64,000 bases of DNA from Bradyrhizobium retamae (GCF_001440415.1 NZ_LLYA01000001.1:62001-126000), one strand, 5' to 3'. Shown: positions 34,795 through 44,273, numbered from the stretch's first letter. Program-made: numbers and translations. Notes: a model not told the origin generated them from the sequence alone.

Positions 34795-34990
34795 GCCATC
34801 AGCCCGCAAGAGACCGGCACGAAGAACCAGCAACAGAGGTCGGTGATGAACTCGCGCCTGCGCCACCAGGGCTTGCCGGGATTGCAGGCCCAGAAATGCG
34901 AGAGTACCGCGAACACGAGGGTGAGCGCGATCGTGACTGGAACGTCGTCTCGTCTACCACCTTGATGACTTCCATTGGCAAACCGGTCAT
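34791..34990 (-). pseudogene. Frameshifted N-terminal fragment of a second sterol desaturase
   Basis: From ATG 34990 the frame gives MTGLPMEVIKVVDE, matching MNLPIEVVEML of the gene at 32453-33280. A net 7-base loss then shifts the homology to another frame: VPVTIALTLVFAVLSHFWACNPGKPWWRRREFITDLCCWFFVPV against VPVTIALALLFSVLSHFWACNPGKPWWRKRELVTDICYWFLVPL. Homology ends at about 34815 and all three His clusters are missing. This is the remnant of a duplicated desaturase gene. Confidence 0.8.
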
Positions 34991-35300
34991 GACGGCCTCG
35001 TTCGATCGTGGAGCACAAAGGGTATCCGCTCGCGCTTAAGGGGCCGTGAATCAAAGGAGTCGCCCGACACTGCACGATCGCGACGAACGACCCCGCAGTC
35101 GCAGCTTGCATTTTATCGAACGCCTTAATGCAGTGTTTACTGTGCTCAAGAACTGCAAGTTCCAAGCATTTTTGCACGGTTGAATTAACTGCGCCGAAAT
35201 TGTCGCACCCTAGGGTGACGCCATGGTCACGGTGCTGAGAACGCCGGCGAGACCAAACTGAAGTCCGACCAGCCACGTGTCTACACAGGAGCTATCATCT

Positions 35301-35474
35301 ATGAAGAATCTCGTTTCGCGTTTCGTGAAGGATGAGTCCGGCGCCACCGCCATCGAATACGGTCTGATCGCCGCAGGCATCTCGGTCGCGATCATCACCG
35401 CCGTCAACGGCATCGGCGGCAAGCTGAGCACGTCCTTCGGTAAGATCTCGACCGACCTGAAAACTACTCCTTAA
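35301..35474 (+). CDS. flp: Flp/Fap-type major pilin
   Basis: 57 residues. MKNLVSRFVKDESGATAIEYGLIAAGISVAIITAVNGIGGKLSTSF is a typical Flp prepilin: a short basic leader, cleavage after Gly in DESG-ATAIEYG with Glu5 and Tyr6 of the mature protein, then a single hydrophobic helix. AGGAG lies 11 bases before ATG 35301; an upstream in-frame codon at 35277 is not needed. Processed by CpaA (next gene) and polymerised by the Tad machine. It has its own terminator, consistent with much higher expression than the assembly genes. Confidence 0.95.
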   Translation: MKNLVSRFVKDESGATAIEYGLIAAGISVAIITAVNGIGGKLSTSFGKISTDLKTTP

Positions 35475-35496
35475 GCGACGGTTGCGAGCAAGCGTC

Positions 35497-35524
35497 AAAA
35501 GGCCCCGGCAAGCCGGGGCCTTTA
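35497..35524 (+). terminator. Intrinsic terminator of the pilin gene
   Basis: GGCCCCGG / CCGGGGCC (35501-35520), an 8-bp perfect stem with a CAAG loop, preceded by AAAA and followed by TTTA. It partly separates pilin expression from cpaA. Confidence 0.8.
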
Positions 35525-35676
35525 TTCGTTTTGGCAAGGCGCGCGCTGGATTAGCAAGCCGCCGCCAGATGTGGCGCGAGCCGCTACATTCCCTCGTTTC
35601 CCGATTGTTCATTTCTCGTGGCTAGGCTCGGCCAGAGCCTGGACCCCCGGGTTAACCGCAGCGTGTGTGAAAACTT

Positions 35677-36198
35677 ATGATTCTCGATACCGCCCGCCTC
35701 CTGCTGTTTCCGGCCCTGATGGCGTTCGTAGCCGCGAGCGACCTCTTAACCATGACGATTTCGAACCGGGTGTCGCTGGCACTGATCGCCGGCTTTGTGA
35801 CGCTTGCAGTGCTGGGCGGCATGGGCCTGCACGACATGCTCATGCATTTCGCCGCCGGCGCCGCCGTTCTGGTGGTGGCCTTTGCCTGCTTCGCGAGGGG
35901 GTGGGTCGGCGGCGGCGACGCCAAGATCGCGGCCAGCGTGGCGCTCTGGTTCGGCTTCGACCAGCTTCTGAATTTTCTGGTCCACGCCTCGCTGTTCGGC
36001 GGGGCACTGACGCTGTTGCTGCTGCAATTCCGGCAGTGGCCGCTGCCCTATCCGCTTTCGGGACAGGCCTGGCTGAACCGGCTGCACGACAACCAGAGCG
36101 GAATCCCCTACGGCATCGCGCTCGCCTTCGGCGCGCTGATCGTCTATCCGGAGACCGCATGGATCAAGGCGATCGACCTTCACCTCGCCATGCGCTGA
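35677..36198 (+). CDS. cpaA: Prepilin peptidase CpaA/TadV (A24 family)
   Basis: 173 residues with about six membrane helices and no methylase domain, as in Tad-type peptidases. The two catalytic aspartates are Asp22 (VAASDLLTM) and Asp81 (GWVGGGDAKIAASVALW, the GxGD-like motif). It cleaves Flp and TadE/F-type leaders at the inner membrane. Confidence 0.94.
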   Translation: MILDTARLLLFPALMAFVAASDLLTMTISNRVSLALIAGFVTLAVLGGMGLHDMLMHFAAGAAVLVVAFACFARGWVGGGDAKIAASVALWFGFDQLLNFLVHASLFGGALTLLLLQFRQWPLPYPLSGQAWLNRLHDNQSGIPYGIALAFGALIVYPETAWIKAIDLHLAMR

Positions 36199-36219
36199 TC
36201 CATCACCGCTAACTTTCCG

Positions 36220-36251
36220 TTAAGGCAATTTACACACGCCTCATTAACCAT
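36220..36251 (+). promoter_or_regulatory. Possible CtrA-type sites upstream of cpaB
   Basis: TTAA-N7-TACA (36220-36234, one base off TTAA-N7-TTAA) and the CtrA half-site TTAACCAT (36244-36251) lie 75-106 bases before the cpaB start. CtrA controls pilus genes in Caulobacter. These short A/T motifs could be chance in a gene gap. Confidence 0.3.
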
Positions 36252-36325
36252 GCTTTGACGAATAGCTGGTCAACTCCCATCACGGCGGCGGAAGCGTCGC
36301 GGCGTAATGTGGAAAGTGAAGCGTA

Positions 36326-37111
36326 ATGAATACCGCACGCATTGTGGTCCTGGCTATCGCCATCGGCGCCGGCGGCATTGCTGCATATCTCGCCAGCGGG
36401 TCCGGCGACACACCAGCGCCGGTCCAGCCGGTCGCGCAGATGCAGACCGTCGATATTCTCGTCGCCAAATCGGATATTGGCCTCGGCCAGTCGGTCAAGC
36501 CGGACGATCTGCAATGGCAGACCTGGCCGGCCTCGACTGCCAGCAACTTCATCAGCCGCGCCAGCAGGACCGACGCCGTCAAGGAGATCACCGGCTCGAT
36601 CGCGCGCGCGCCGTTCATCGCGGGTGAGCCGATTCGCGAGCAGAAGTTGGTGAGGGCCGACGGCTCCGGCTTCATGGCGGCGATCCTGCCCGCCGGCTTC
36701 CGGGCCATTTCCACCGAAATTTCGCCGGAAACCGGCGCCGGCGGCTTCATCCTGCCGAACGACCGCGTCGACGTGATTCTTACCAAGCGCGCGAAGAACC
36801 CGGACGGCAGCGGCCCGGATATATCCAATTCGGAGATCATCCTCAGCAATGTTCGCGTTCTGGCTATCGACCAAGCACCGAAGGAGAAAGAAGGCACCAG
36901 CGCGCTGGTCGGCAGGACCGTCACCCTCGAACTGAAGCCCGACCAGGCCGAGACGCTGGCGCGATCGCGCCAGAACGGCACTCTGACGCTGGCGCTGCGC
37001 AGCATCGCTGACATCAACGCAGCCCCGGACGATCAACAACTCAACAAGCGCGGCGAAAGCCTCAACGTCATTCGCTACGGCGTTGCCAGCCAGCAGACGA
37101 TGCAGAAGTGA
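36326..37111 (+). CDS. cpaB: Tad pilus assembly protein CpaB (RcpC)
   Basis: 261 residues. An N-terminal membrane anchor (IVVLAIAIGAGGIAAYLA) is followed by an SAF domain (VDILVAKSDIGLGQSVKPDDLQWQTWP) and the RcpC/CpaB C-terminal part (GFRAISTEISPETGAGGFILPNDRVDVILTKR; VLAIDQAPK; GRTVTLELKPDQAETLARSRQNGTLTLALRS). It probably links the outer-membrane secretin to peptidoglycan or the inner complex. Its stop overlaps or abuts cpaC. Confidence 0.94.
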   Translation: MNTARIVVLAIAIGAGGIAAYLASGSGDTPAPVQPVAQMQTVDILVAKSDIGLGQSVKPDDLQWQTWPASTASNFISRASRTDAVKEITGSIARAPFIAGEPIREQKLVRADGSGFMAAILPAGFRAISTEISPETGAGGFILPNDRVDVILTKRAKNPDGSGPDISNSEIILSNVRVLAIDQAPKEKEGTSALVGRTVTLELKPDQAETLARSRQNGTLTLALRSIADINAAPDDQQLNKRGESLNVIRYGVASQQTMQK

Positions 37112-37128
37112 CCGAAAGGACGCACGAT

Positions 37129-38592
37129 ATGAAGTGCAGGGAAATTCAGCCGATGATGCGAACGTTCATCGTCCGCGCCCTGTCGTTTTCGGCCATGGCT
37201 GCTCTCACGCTCAATCCGGCGCTGACGCAGGTATTGGCGAGTGACTATCGCGTCGCGCCGATGCCCTCCGACGGGCAGATGAACGCGCGTTTCGTTTCGC
37301 TCGGGATCGGCAAATCCATCGTGATCGACCTGCCGCGCGAGATCAAGGACGTGCTGGTTGCCGATCCGAAGATCGCCAACGCCGTGGTGCGTTCGACCCA
37401 GCGCGCCTATATCATCGGCGCCGCGGTCGGCCAGACCAATATCGTTTTCTTCGATTCCACCGGTGCACAGATTGCGGCCTATGACATCGCGGTCAAGCGC
37501 GACCTCAACGGCGTGCGCGCCGCGCTGAAACAGTCGATGCCGAATTCGGAGATCCTGATCGATGGTGTCGGTGACGGCGTCATATTGAGCGGCACCGCGG
37601 CAAGCCCGATCGAGGCGCAACAGGCCGCCGATATCGCCGCCCGCCTCGTGGGCGGCACCGAAAAGATTGTCAATTCGATTGTCGTCCGCGGCCGCGACCA
37701 GGTGATGTTGAAAGTCACGCTCGCAGAAGTCCAGCGCTCGATCATCAAGCAGCTCGGCATCGATCTCAGTGCCAGCATGACCTACGGCACATCCGTTGTT
37801 ACCTTCAACAACAACAATCCGTTCTCCGCAAACAGTGCGCCGCTCGTCCCCGGCAACGCCCTAACCGGGAGTTTCGGCTCGACGCCATCCGTGCAGGCGA
37901 CGCTGCGCGCGATGGAAAGCGCCGGCGTGGTGCGGACCCTTGCCGAGCCCAACCTCACGGCTATTTCCGGCGAGTCCGCAACCTTTATCTCCGGCGGCGA
38001 ATTTCCAATTCCGACCGGCGTGACCTGCCAACCCACAACGGGCGGTGGCATCGGACAATGCGTCCAGACAGTCAGCTTCAAGAAATTCGGCATCTCCCTC
38101 AACTTTACGCCGGTCGTGCTGACGGAGGGACGGATCAGCCTTCGGGTGATGACCGAAGTGTCGGAGGTCTCGACCGAAAACGCTCTAACCGGCGGTGCCG
38201 GTGGAACGACGATCCCCTCGATCAAGACCCGCCGCGCCGAGACGACATTGGAAATTCCGTCCGGCGGCGCGATGGCGATGGCCGGCCTGATCCAGGAACA
38301 GACCAAGCAGGCGATCAACGGTCTGCCGGGTCTGGCGCAACTGCCGGTTCTCGGCACGCTGTTTCGCAGCCGCGACTTCGTCAACAGCCAGAGCGAACTG
38401 ATGGTTCTCGTCACGCCCTACGTGGTGCGTGCGGTTGCGCAGAAAGACCTGTCGCGTCCCGATGACGGCTTTGCCAGCGCCTCGGACCCACAGGCCGACC
38501 TGCTCGGCAGCATCAATCGCATCTACGGCGTTCCGGGCCGCGTCGAGAAGGCGCGGAATTATCGCGGCACCTACGGCTTTATTACGGACTGA
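37129..38592 (+). CDS. cpaC: Tad pilus secretin CpaC (RcpA)
   Basis: 487 residues from ATG 37129 (GAAAGGA eight bases upstream); an in-frame GTG at 37108 overlapping the cpaB stop is less likely. It has a signal peptide (FSAMAALTLNPALTQVLA), an N-domain (KSIVIDLPREIKDVLVADPKIANAVVRSTQRAYIIGAAVGQTNI), a BON-like segment, then the secretin core ending MAMAGLIQEQTKQAINGLPGLAQLPVLGTLFRSRDFVNSQSELMVLVTPYVV. It forms the outer-membrane pore for the Flp pilus. Confidence 0.96.
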   Translation: MKCREIQPMMRTFIVRALSFSAMAALTLNPALTQVLASDYRVAPMPSDGQMNARFVSLGIGKSIVIDLPREIKDVLVADPKIANAVVRSTQRAYIIGAAVGQTNIVFFDSTGAQIAAYDIAVKRDLNGVRAALKQSMPNSEILIDGVGDGVILSGTAASPIEAQQAADIAARLVGGTEKIVNSIVVRGRDQVMLKVTLAEVQRSIIKQLGIDLSASMTYGTSVVTFNNNNPFSANSAPLVPGNALTGSFGSTPSVQATLRAMESAGVVRTLAEPNLTAISGESATFISGGEFPIPTGVTCQPTTGGGIGQCVQTVSFKKFGISLNFTPVVLTEGRISLRVMTEVSEVSTENALTGGAGGTTIPSIKTRRAETTLEIPSGGAMAMAGLIQEQTKQAINGLPGLAQLPVLGTLFRSRDFVNSQSELMVLVTPYVVRAVAQKDLSRPDDGFASASDPQADLLGSINRIYGVPGRVEKARNYRGTYGFITD

Positions 38593-38598
38593 GGCGGG

Positions 38599-39351
38599 AT
38601 GATGACAGCACAGAGCACAAAATTCGCCGATCGCAAGCGCGCGCTCCGCCTGACCGCAGCGCTGATCGGTGTTTCCGTCGCGCTCGGCGCCTGCAAGCAT
38701 GCCGTCGTCGATCCCGTGACGACGGCCGGCGTGCCCGACGATTACCGCCAGCGCCATCCGATCGCGGTCCAGGAAGCCGACCGCTCGATCGTGGTTTTCG
38801 TCGGTCGCGGACGCGGCGGCTTGTCCGCCCCTCAGCGTGCCGACGTCATGGGCCTGGCCCAGGACTGGCTTCGCGAAGGCACCGGCGTCATCAGCGTCGA
38901 CGTGCCCGTCAATACGCCGAACGCGCGGGCGGCCGAGGATTCACTGCGCGAGATCCGGGCGACCTTTGCAGCTGCGGGCGTGCCTCCGCGCGCGATCAAT
39001 GTCCGTCAGTACCACCCGGAAGATCCCAGGCATATGGCCGCGATCCGCCTCAACTATCCGAAGATCTCGGCCGTGGCCGGGCCGTGCGGGCTGTGGCCAG
39101 AGGATCTCGGACCGTCGATCCACAACAAGGGCTATTTCGACAACAAACAGTACTACAATTTCGGCTGCTCCAACCAGCGTAACCTGGCGGCGATGGTCGA
39201 CAATCCGTCTGATCTCGTGCAGCCGCGTTCCGAAACCCCAGCCTATACGCCTCGCCGTAGCGTTGCCTTCGAGAAATATCGCAAGGGCACGACCACCGCG
39301 ACCACCTATCCCGAGAGCGACAGGGCCAAACTCAGCGATACCGGCAAATGA
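38599..39351 (+). CDS. cpaD: Tad pilus lipoprotein CpaD
   Basis: 250 residues. A lipoprotein signal peptide ends in LGACKH, so Cys is the likely lipidated residue. The CpaD domain includes VFVGRGRGGLSAPQRADVMGLAQDW, a PNARAAEDSLREIRATFAAAGVP segment and the signature FGCSNQRNLAAMVDNPSDLVQPR near the C-terminus. Outer-membrane pilotin-like partner of CpaC. It overlaps cpaE by 4 bases (ATGA). Confidence 0.94.
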   Translation: MMTAQSTKFADRKRALRLTAALIGVSVALGACKHAVVDPVTTAGVPDDYRQRHPIAVQEADRSIVVFVGRGRGGLSAPQRADVMGLAQDWLREGTGVISVDVPVNTPNARAAEDSLREIRATFAAAGVPPRAINVRQYHPEDPRHMAAIRLNYPKISAVAGPCGLWPEDLGPSIHNKGYFDNKQYYNFGCSNQRNLAAMVDNPSDLVQPRSETPAYTPRRSVAFEKYRKGTTTATTYPESDRAKLSDTGK

Positions 39352-40616
39352 TCACTTACTCGCGCCAGAATACAGAACCGCAGCCGGACATCACGGCGCC
39401 GTCGACCGAGGACCACATCGCACCGGCGCCACGGGTGTCAGTGCAGGCGTTCTGCGAGACGGTGGAAACCGCGGCCGCCGTGCAGTCGGCGGGCGAAGAT
39501 CGCCGGCTCGGCAAGGCTCATCTCAAGATCCAGATGGGCGGCATGGCCGCGGCTATCGAGGCTTACCGCTCGGCCCCGACCCCGAACGTCATCATCCTGG
39601 AGACCGAGGGCCGCAACGACATTCTCCTCGGGCTCGACCAGCTCGCCACCGTCTGCGACGCCGGAACACGCGTGATCGTGATCGGGCGCATCAACGACGT
39701 GATGCTCTATCGCGAACTGGTCCGCCGCGGCGTCAGCGATTACGTCATCGCGCCGGTCGGCGCCATCGACGTCGTGCGCTCGGTCTGCAACCTGTTCTCC
39801 TCGCCGGAAGCCAAGGCCGTCGGCCGCATCATCGCCGTCGTCGGAGCCAAGGGCGGCGTCGGTGCGTCCACCGTCGCCCACAACGTCGCCTGGGCGATCG
39901 CGCGCGACCTGTCGCTCGACTCCGTGGTCGCCGATCTCGACCTCGCTTTCGGCACCGCCGGCCTCGACTACAATCAAGACCCGCCGCAGGGTATCGCGGA
40001 TGCGGTATTCTCTCCCGACCGGGTCGATACCGCGTTCCTCGACCGCCTGCTGTCGAAATGCACGGACCATCTCAGCCTGCTGGCAGCGCCGGCAACGCTC
40101 GACCGGGTCTACGATTTCGGCGCGGAAGCCTTCGATTCGATCTTCGATACGCTTCGCACCACGATGCCCTGCATCGTGCTCGACGTTCCACATCAATGGT
40201 CGGGATGGACCAAGCGCGCCTTGATCGCGGCCGACGACATCCTGATCGTCGCCGCGCCTGATCTCGCCAACCTGCGCAACACCAAGAATATCTTCGACCT
40301 CCTGAAGGCATCGCGGCCGAACGATCGTGCGCCGCTCTACTGCCTCAATCAGGTCGGCATCCCGAAGCGGCCGGAGATCCCCGCCGCCGAGTTCGCCAAG
40401 GCAATCGAAAACCACCCGATCGCCACGATCCCGTTCGAGCCGCAAATCTTCGGCGCGGCTGCCAACAACGGCCAGATGATTGCGGAGATCTCCGCAACTC
40501 ATCGCACCACCGAGATGTTCCTGCAGATTGCGCAGCGGCTCACCGGCCGCGGCGAGACCAAGAAGAAGAGTTCGTTGCTGTCGCCTTTGATCGAGAAGTT
40601 GCGGGCCAAGAAGTAA
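39348..40616 (+). CDS. cpaE: CpaE, MinD/ParA-like pilus localisation ATPase
   Basis: 422 residues. An N-terminal receiver-like domain (about 25-155, lacking an obvious phosphoacceptor) precedes a deviant-Walker ATPase (VVGAKGGVGASTVAHNVAWAIA; DLDLAFGTAGLDYNQDP). In the deviant Walker A, KGGVGAST replaces KGGVGKT, keeping the first Lys. CpaE/TadZ positions the pilus machine at the pole. Confidence 0.94.
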   Translation: MITYSRQNTEPQPDITAPSTEDHIAPAPRVSVQAFCETVETAAAVQSAGEDRRLGKAHLKIQMGGMAAAIEAYRSAPTPNVIILETEGRNDILLGLDQLATVCDAGTRVIVIGRINDVMLYRELVRRGVSDYVIAPVGAIDVVRSVCNLFSSPEAKAVGRIIAVVGAKGGVGASTVAHNVAWAIARDLSLDSVVADLDLAFGTAGLDYNQDPPQGIADAVFSPDRVDTAFLDRLLSKCTDHLSLLAAPATLDRVYDFGAEAFDSIFDTLRTTMPCIVLDVPHQWSGWTKRALIAADDILIVAAPDLANLRNTKNIFDLLKASRPNDRAPLYCLNQVGIPKRPEIPAAEFAKAIENHPIATIPFEPQIFGAAANNGQMIAEISATHRTTEMFLQIAQRLTGRGETKKKSSLLSPLIEKLRAKK

Positions 40617-40638
40617 ACAGCCCGCGTGGAGTGCCATC

Positions 40639-42108
40639 GTGTTCGGTAAGCGTAGCGGAAATGATAGTGATACGCGGGTACTCAAGCCCGCCATTCAGGC
40701 GCCGGAGCCGGTCTCCAGCGCCGCAGCCGCGCCGCGCGAGATCGCGGCGCCGGCGGTGGCCTCGCCGCCACTCGCCCCCGCAAAGCAGCAGCCCGCGGCC
40801 ACCACGGAGGCGGCGCGGCGCTCCGACAACTACTACCAGGTCAAGGCGACAATCTTCGGCGCGCTGATCGAGGCGATCGATCTTGCCCAACTCGCCAAGC
40901 TCGACGGCGAGTCCGCGCGCGAGGAAATCCGCGACATCGTCAACGAGATCATCGCGATCAAAAACATCGTGATGTCGATCGCCGAGCAGGAAGAGCTGCT
41001 CGACGACATCTGCAACGACGTGCTCGGCTACGGCCCGCTCGAGCCACTATTGTCGCGCGACGACATCGCCGACATCATGGTCAACGGCGCCGGTACGGTG
41101 TTCATCGAAGTCGCCGGCAAGATCCAGAAGACCGGCATCCGCTTCCGCGACAATCAGCAGCTCCTCAACATCTGCCAGCGCATCGTCAGCCAGGTCGGCC
41201 GGCGCGTCGACGAATCCTCGCCGATCTGCGACGCCCGCCTCGCCGACGGCTCCCGCGTCAATGCCATCGTTCCGCCGCTGGCGATCGACGGGCCTGCCCT
41301 CACCATTCGTAAATTCAAGAAGGACAAGCTGACGCTCGACCAACTGGTCAAGTTCGGCGCGATATCACCGGAAGGCGCGACGATCCTGCAAATCATCGGC
41401 CGTGTCCGCTGCAACGTGCTGATCTCGGGCGGTACCGGCTCCGGCAAGACCACGCTGCTGAACTGCCTGACGCAGTTCATCGAGCATGACGAGCGCGTCA
41501 TCACCTGCGAAGACGCCGCCGAGCTTCAACTGCAGCAGCCTCACGTGGTGCGGCTGGAAACCCGTCCGCCCAACATCGAGGGCGAAGGCCAGATCACGAT
41601 GCGCGAGCTGGTCCGCAATTGCCTGCGTATGCGTCCCGAACGCATCATCGTCGGCGAAGTCCGCGGACCCGAGGCGTTCGACCTCCTGCAGGCGATGAAC
41701 ACCGGCCACGACGGCTCGATGGGAACGCTGCACGCCAACAACCCGCGCGAAGCCATGTCACGCTGCGAATCGATGATCACGATGGGCGGCTTCTCGCTGC
41801 CCTCGCGCACCATCCGCGAGATGATCTGCGCTTCGATCGACGTCATCGTGCAGGCCGCGCGCCTTCGCGACGGCTCGCGCCGCATCACCCATATCACCGA
41901 GGTGATGGGCATGGAAGGCGACACCATCATCACCCAGGACCTGTTCGTCTACGAATTGCTCGGCGAAGACGCGAACGGCAAGATCATCGGGCGTCACCGC
42001 TCGACCGGCATCGGCCGTCCGAAGTTCTGGGATCGCGCGCGATATTACAACGAAGAGAAGCGGCTTGCGGCGGCGCTCGATGCCGCCGAAGTCGTCGACC
42101 AGACATGA
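40639..42108 (+). CDS. cpaF: CpaF/TadA pilus assembly ATPase
   Basis: 489 residues from GTG 40639. A ~60-residue Ala/Pro-rich leader is followed by the secretion-ATPase N-domain and RecA-like core: Walker A SGGTGSGKTTLLN (about 263-275), Asp box TCEDAAELQL, Walker B MRPERIIVGEVRGPEAFDLLQAMNTGHDGSMGTLHAN with the His box. Hexameric cytoplasmic ATPase that drives Flp pilus assembly. Confidence 0.97.
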   Translation: MFGKRSGNDSDTRVLKPAIQAPEPVSSAAAAPREIAAPAVASPPLAPAKQQPAATTEAARRSDNYYQVKATIFGALIEAIDLAQLAKLDGESAREEIRDIVNEIIAIKNIVMSIAEQEELLDDICNDVLGYGPLEPLLSRDDIADIMVNGAGTVFIEVAGKIQKTGIRFRDNQQLLNICQRIVSQVGRRVDESSPICDARLADGSRVNAIVPPLAIDGPALTIRKFKKDKLTLDQLVKFGAISPEGATILQIIGRVRCNVLISGGTGSGKTTLLNCLTQFIEHDERVITCEDAAELQLQQPHVVRLETRPPNIEGEGQITMRELVRNCLRMRPERIIVGEVRGPEAFDLLQAMNTGHDGSMGTLHANNPREAMSRCESMITMGGFSLPSRTIREMICASIDVIVQAARLRDGSRRITHITEVMGMEGDTIITQDLFVYELLGEDANGKIIGRHRSTGIGRPKFWDRARYYNEEKRLAAALDAAEVVDQT

Positions 42109-42115
42109 GGAAGCG

Positions 42116-43093
42116 ATGAGCATGCAAGCGCTCGCACTGGCGTTTCTTGCCGCCACCACCATCGGCGGCCTGGCATGGGTGTTCATCTATCCGGCGCTGT
42201 CGGGCGAGAAGAAGGCCGAATCGCGCCGCGCCTCGATCGCCCGTTCCGATGCGCCGGCGCGGCAGGCCGAGAAAAGCCAGCGCTCGCGCCGCGAGCAGGT
42301 CGAGGGATCGCTCAAGGAGCTCGACGCCCGGCGCAAGAAGGAGAAGTCCGTTCCGCTTTCGACCCGCCTCGCCCAGGCCGGCTTGGGATCCTGGACGCCT
42401 CAGAAATTCTGGATCGTTTCCGGCATCCTCGCGGCGGTGGGCTTCGTGGTCGCATTCATCGTCGGCGGCTCGCTGTTGGGCGCCGCCGTGATGGCATTCG
42501 GCACCGGCCTCGGCCTGCCACGCTGGCTCTTGAGCTACCTCAAGAAGCGCCGCGAGAAGGCGTTTCTGAAAGCGCTTCCCGACGCCGTCGACGTCATCGT
42601 GCGCGGCATCAAGGCCGGTCTGCCGCTGTTCGAATCGATCAAGGTGGTCGCAGCCGACTCGCCGGAGCCGCTCAAGAGCGAGTTCAACGCCATCATCGAA
42701 ACCCAGACCATCGGCATGCCGCTCGGCGACGCCTGCGCGCGGCTGTATGAGCGGATGCCGTTGCCGGAGGCGAACTTCTTCGGCATCGTGATTGCGATCC
42801 AGCAGAAGTCCGGCGGTAACCTGTCGGAAGCGCTCGGCAACCTCTCCAAGGTTCTGCGCGATCGCAAGAAGATGGCGGAGAAGATTCAGGCGATGTCGAT
42901 GGAAGCCAAGGCCTCCGCTGGCATCATCGGCTCGTTGCCGCCGGCCGTGATGGTCCTGGTGTGGATCTCGACGCCCGACTATATCGCGCTGCTTTGGACC
43001 ACCCATCTCGGCCAGTTCATGCTGCTATGCTGCGCAGCCTGGATGACGATGGGCGTCCTGGTGATGAAGAAAATGATCAACTTTGACTTCTGA
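42116..43093 (+). CDS. tadB: Tad inner-membrane platform protein TadB
   Basis: 325 residues. ATG 42116 has GAGGAAG upstream and follows cpaF by 7 bases; the frame is open further left only inside cpaF. An N-terminal membrane segment, a basic/charged linker, a second membrane pair and the T2SSF domain (LPDAVDVIVRGIKAGLPLFESIKVVAADSPEPLKSEF; NFFGIVIAIQQKSGGNLSEALGNLSKVLRDRKKM) are seen. It partners with TadC as the assembly platform for CpaF. Confidence 0.95.
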   Translation: MSMQALALAFLAATTIGGLAWVFIYPALSGEKKAESRRASIARSDAPARQAEKSQRSRREQVEGSLKELDARRKKEKSVPLSTRLAQAGLGSWTPQKFWIVSGILAAVGFVVAFIVGGSLLGAAVMAFGTGLGLPRWLLSYLKKRREKAFLKALPDAVDVIVRGIKAGLPLFESIKVVAADSPEPLKSEFNAIIETQTIGMPLGDACARLYERMPLPEANFFGIVIAIQQKSGGNLSEALGNLSKVLRDRKKMAEKIQAMSMEAKASAGIIGSLPPAVMVLVWISTPDYIALLWTTHLGQFMLLCCAAWMTMGVLVMKKMINFDF

Positions 43094-43103
43094 CGGTGCG
43101 CCT

Positions 43104-44078
43104 ATGATTGAGTTTCTGATCGCCAAGATGCACGACGCGCGGTTCATGACCATGCTGCTTGCGGCCATCGCCGCGAGTGCGACCGCTTATACGCTGATCA
43201 TGCCGCTGTTCGCCGGCGAAGGCCTTGCCAAGCGCATGAAGGCGGTGGCCAGCGAGCGCGAACGGCTCCGCCAGCGCGAGCGCGAGCGCCTCAACAAATC
43301 GGAGAAGGTATCGCTGCGCCAGACTCCGAAGCAAATCGTTTCCAAGGTCGTGGAAGACCTGAACCTGACCAAATGGCTGGCGCAGGAAGCCGCGCGAGAC
43401 AAGCTGATCATGGCCGGCTACCGCGGCCACGCGCCCTACGTCACCTTCCTGTTTGCCCGCGCGGTGACGCCGATCGTGCTGTTTCTCAGCGCGGCCCTCT
43501 ACGTGTTCGTGATCACCAACTTGGACAAGTCGTTGACGATCAAGCTCGGCATCTGCATCGGCGCCGCCTATCTCGGGCTGCAGGCGCCGATGCTGTTCCT
43601 GAAGAACGCCATCACCAAGCGACAGCTCTCCATCAAGCGTGCCTTTCCCGATGCGCTCGACCTCCTGCTGATCTGCATCGAGTCCGGCATGTCGGTCGAA
43701 GTCGCCTTCCGCAAGGTTTCTACCGAGATCACGTCGCAATCGATCGCGCTATCGGAGGAATTCGCGCTGACCACGGCGGAATTGTCCTACCTGCAGGACC
43801 GCAAGGTGGCCTACGAGAACCTCGCCAAGCGCACCGGCCTGGAGGGCGTGAAATCGGTCTGCCTCGCGCTGATGCAGTCGGAACGCTACGGCACCCCGCT
43901 TGGCCAGAGCCTGCGCGTGATGGCGCAGGAAAACCGCGACATGCGCATGACCGAGGCCGAGAAGAAGGCGGCGGCGCTGCCGCCGAAACTGACCGTGCCG
44001 ATGATCCTGTTCTTCCTGCCCTGTCTGTTCATCGTCATTCTCGGACCGACCTACATCAAGCTTCAGGCGATACAGTAA
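43104..44078 (+). CDS. tadC: Tad inner-membrane platform protein TadC
   Basis: 324 residues from ATG 43104, 10 bases after tadB. It has an N-terminal membrane anchor, a long charged linker (KRMKAVASERERLRQRERERLNKSEK), then the T2SSF domain (FPDALDLLLICIESGMSVEVAFRKVSTEI; LCLALMQSERYGTPLGQSLRVMAQENRDMRMTEAEKKAAALPPKLTVPMILFFLPCLFIVILGP). Last gene of the rightward cpa/tad operon. Confidence 0.95.
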   Translation: MIEFLIAKMHDARFMTMLLAAIAASATAYTLIMPLFAGEGLAKRMKAVASERERLRQRERERLNKSEKVSLRQTPKQIVSKVVEDLNLTKWLAQEAARDKLIMAGYRGHAPYVTFLFARAVTPIVLFLSAALYVFVITNLDKSLTIKLGICIGAAYLGLQAPMLFLKNAITKRQLSIKRAFPDALDLLLICIESGMSVEVAFRKVSTEITSQSIALSEEFALTTAELSYLQDRKVAYENLAKRTGLEGVKSVCLALMQSERYGTPLGQSLRVMAQENRDMRMTEAEKKAAALPPKLTVPMILFFLPCLFIVILGPTYIKLQAIQ

Positions 44079-44273
44079 GGCCGCGGCGCCGCGGGAGCCG
44101 CGCCATTCGACCGTCGTCGGTCGTGCGGCCGGCCGCCCGGCGAACTCTTCGCAAGCCGAAAGCAGACGAGGCGTGCGCCGACGCCCTGCTCGATGACGAT
44201 TAGCTTCGGAACGTCAGATCAGGCCTCGCGCGTTGAGCTCCGGCGGACAAGTCACCCGTATCGGCAGCGATGC

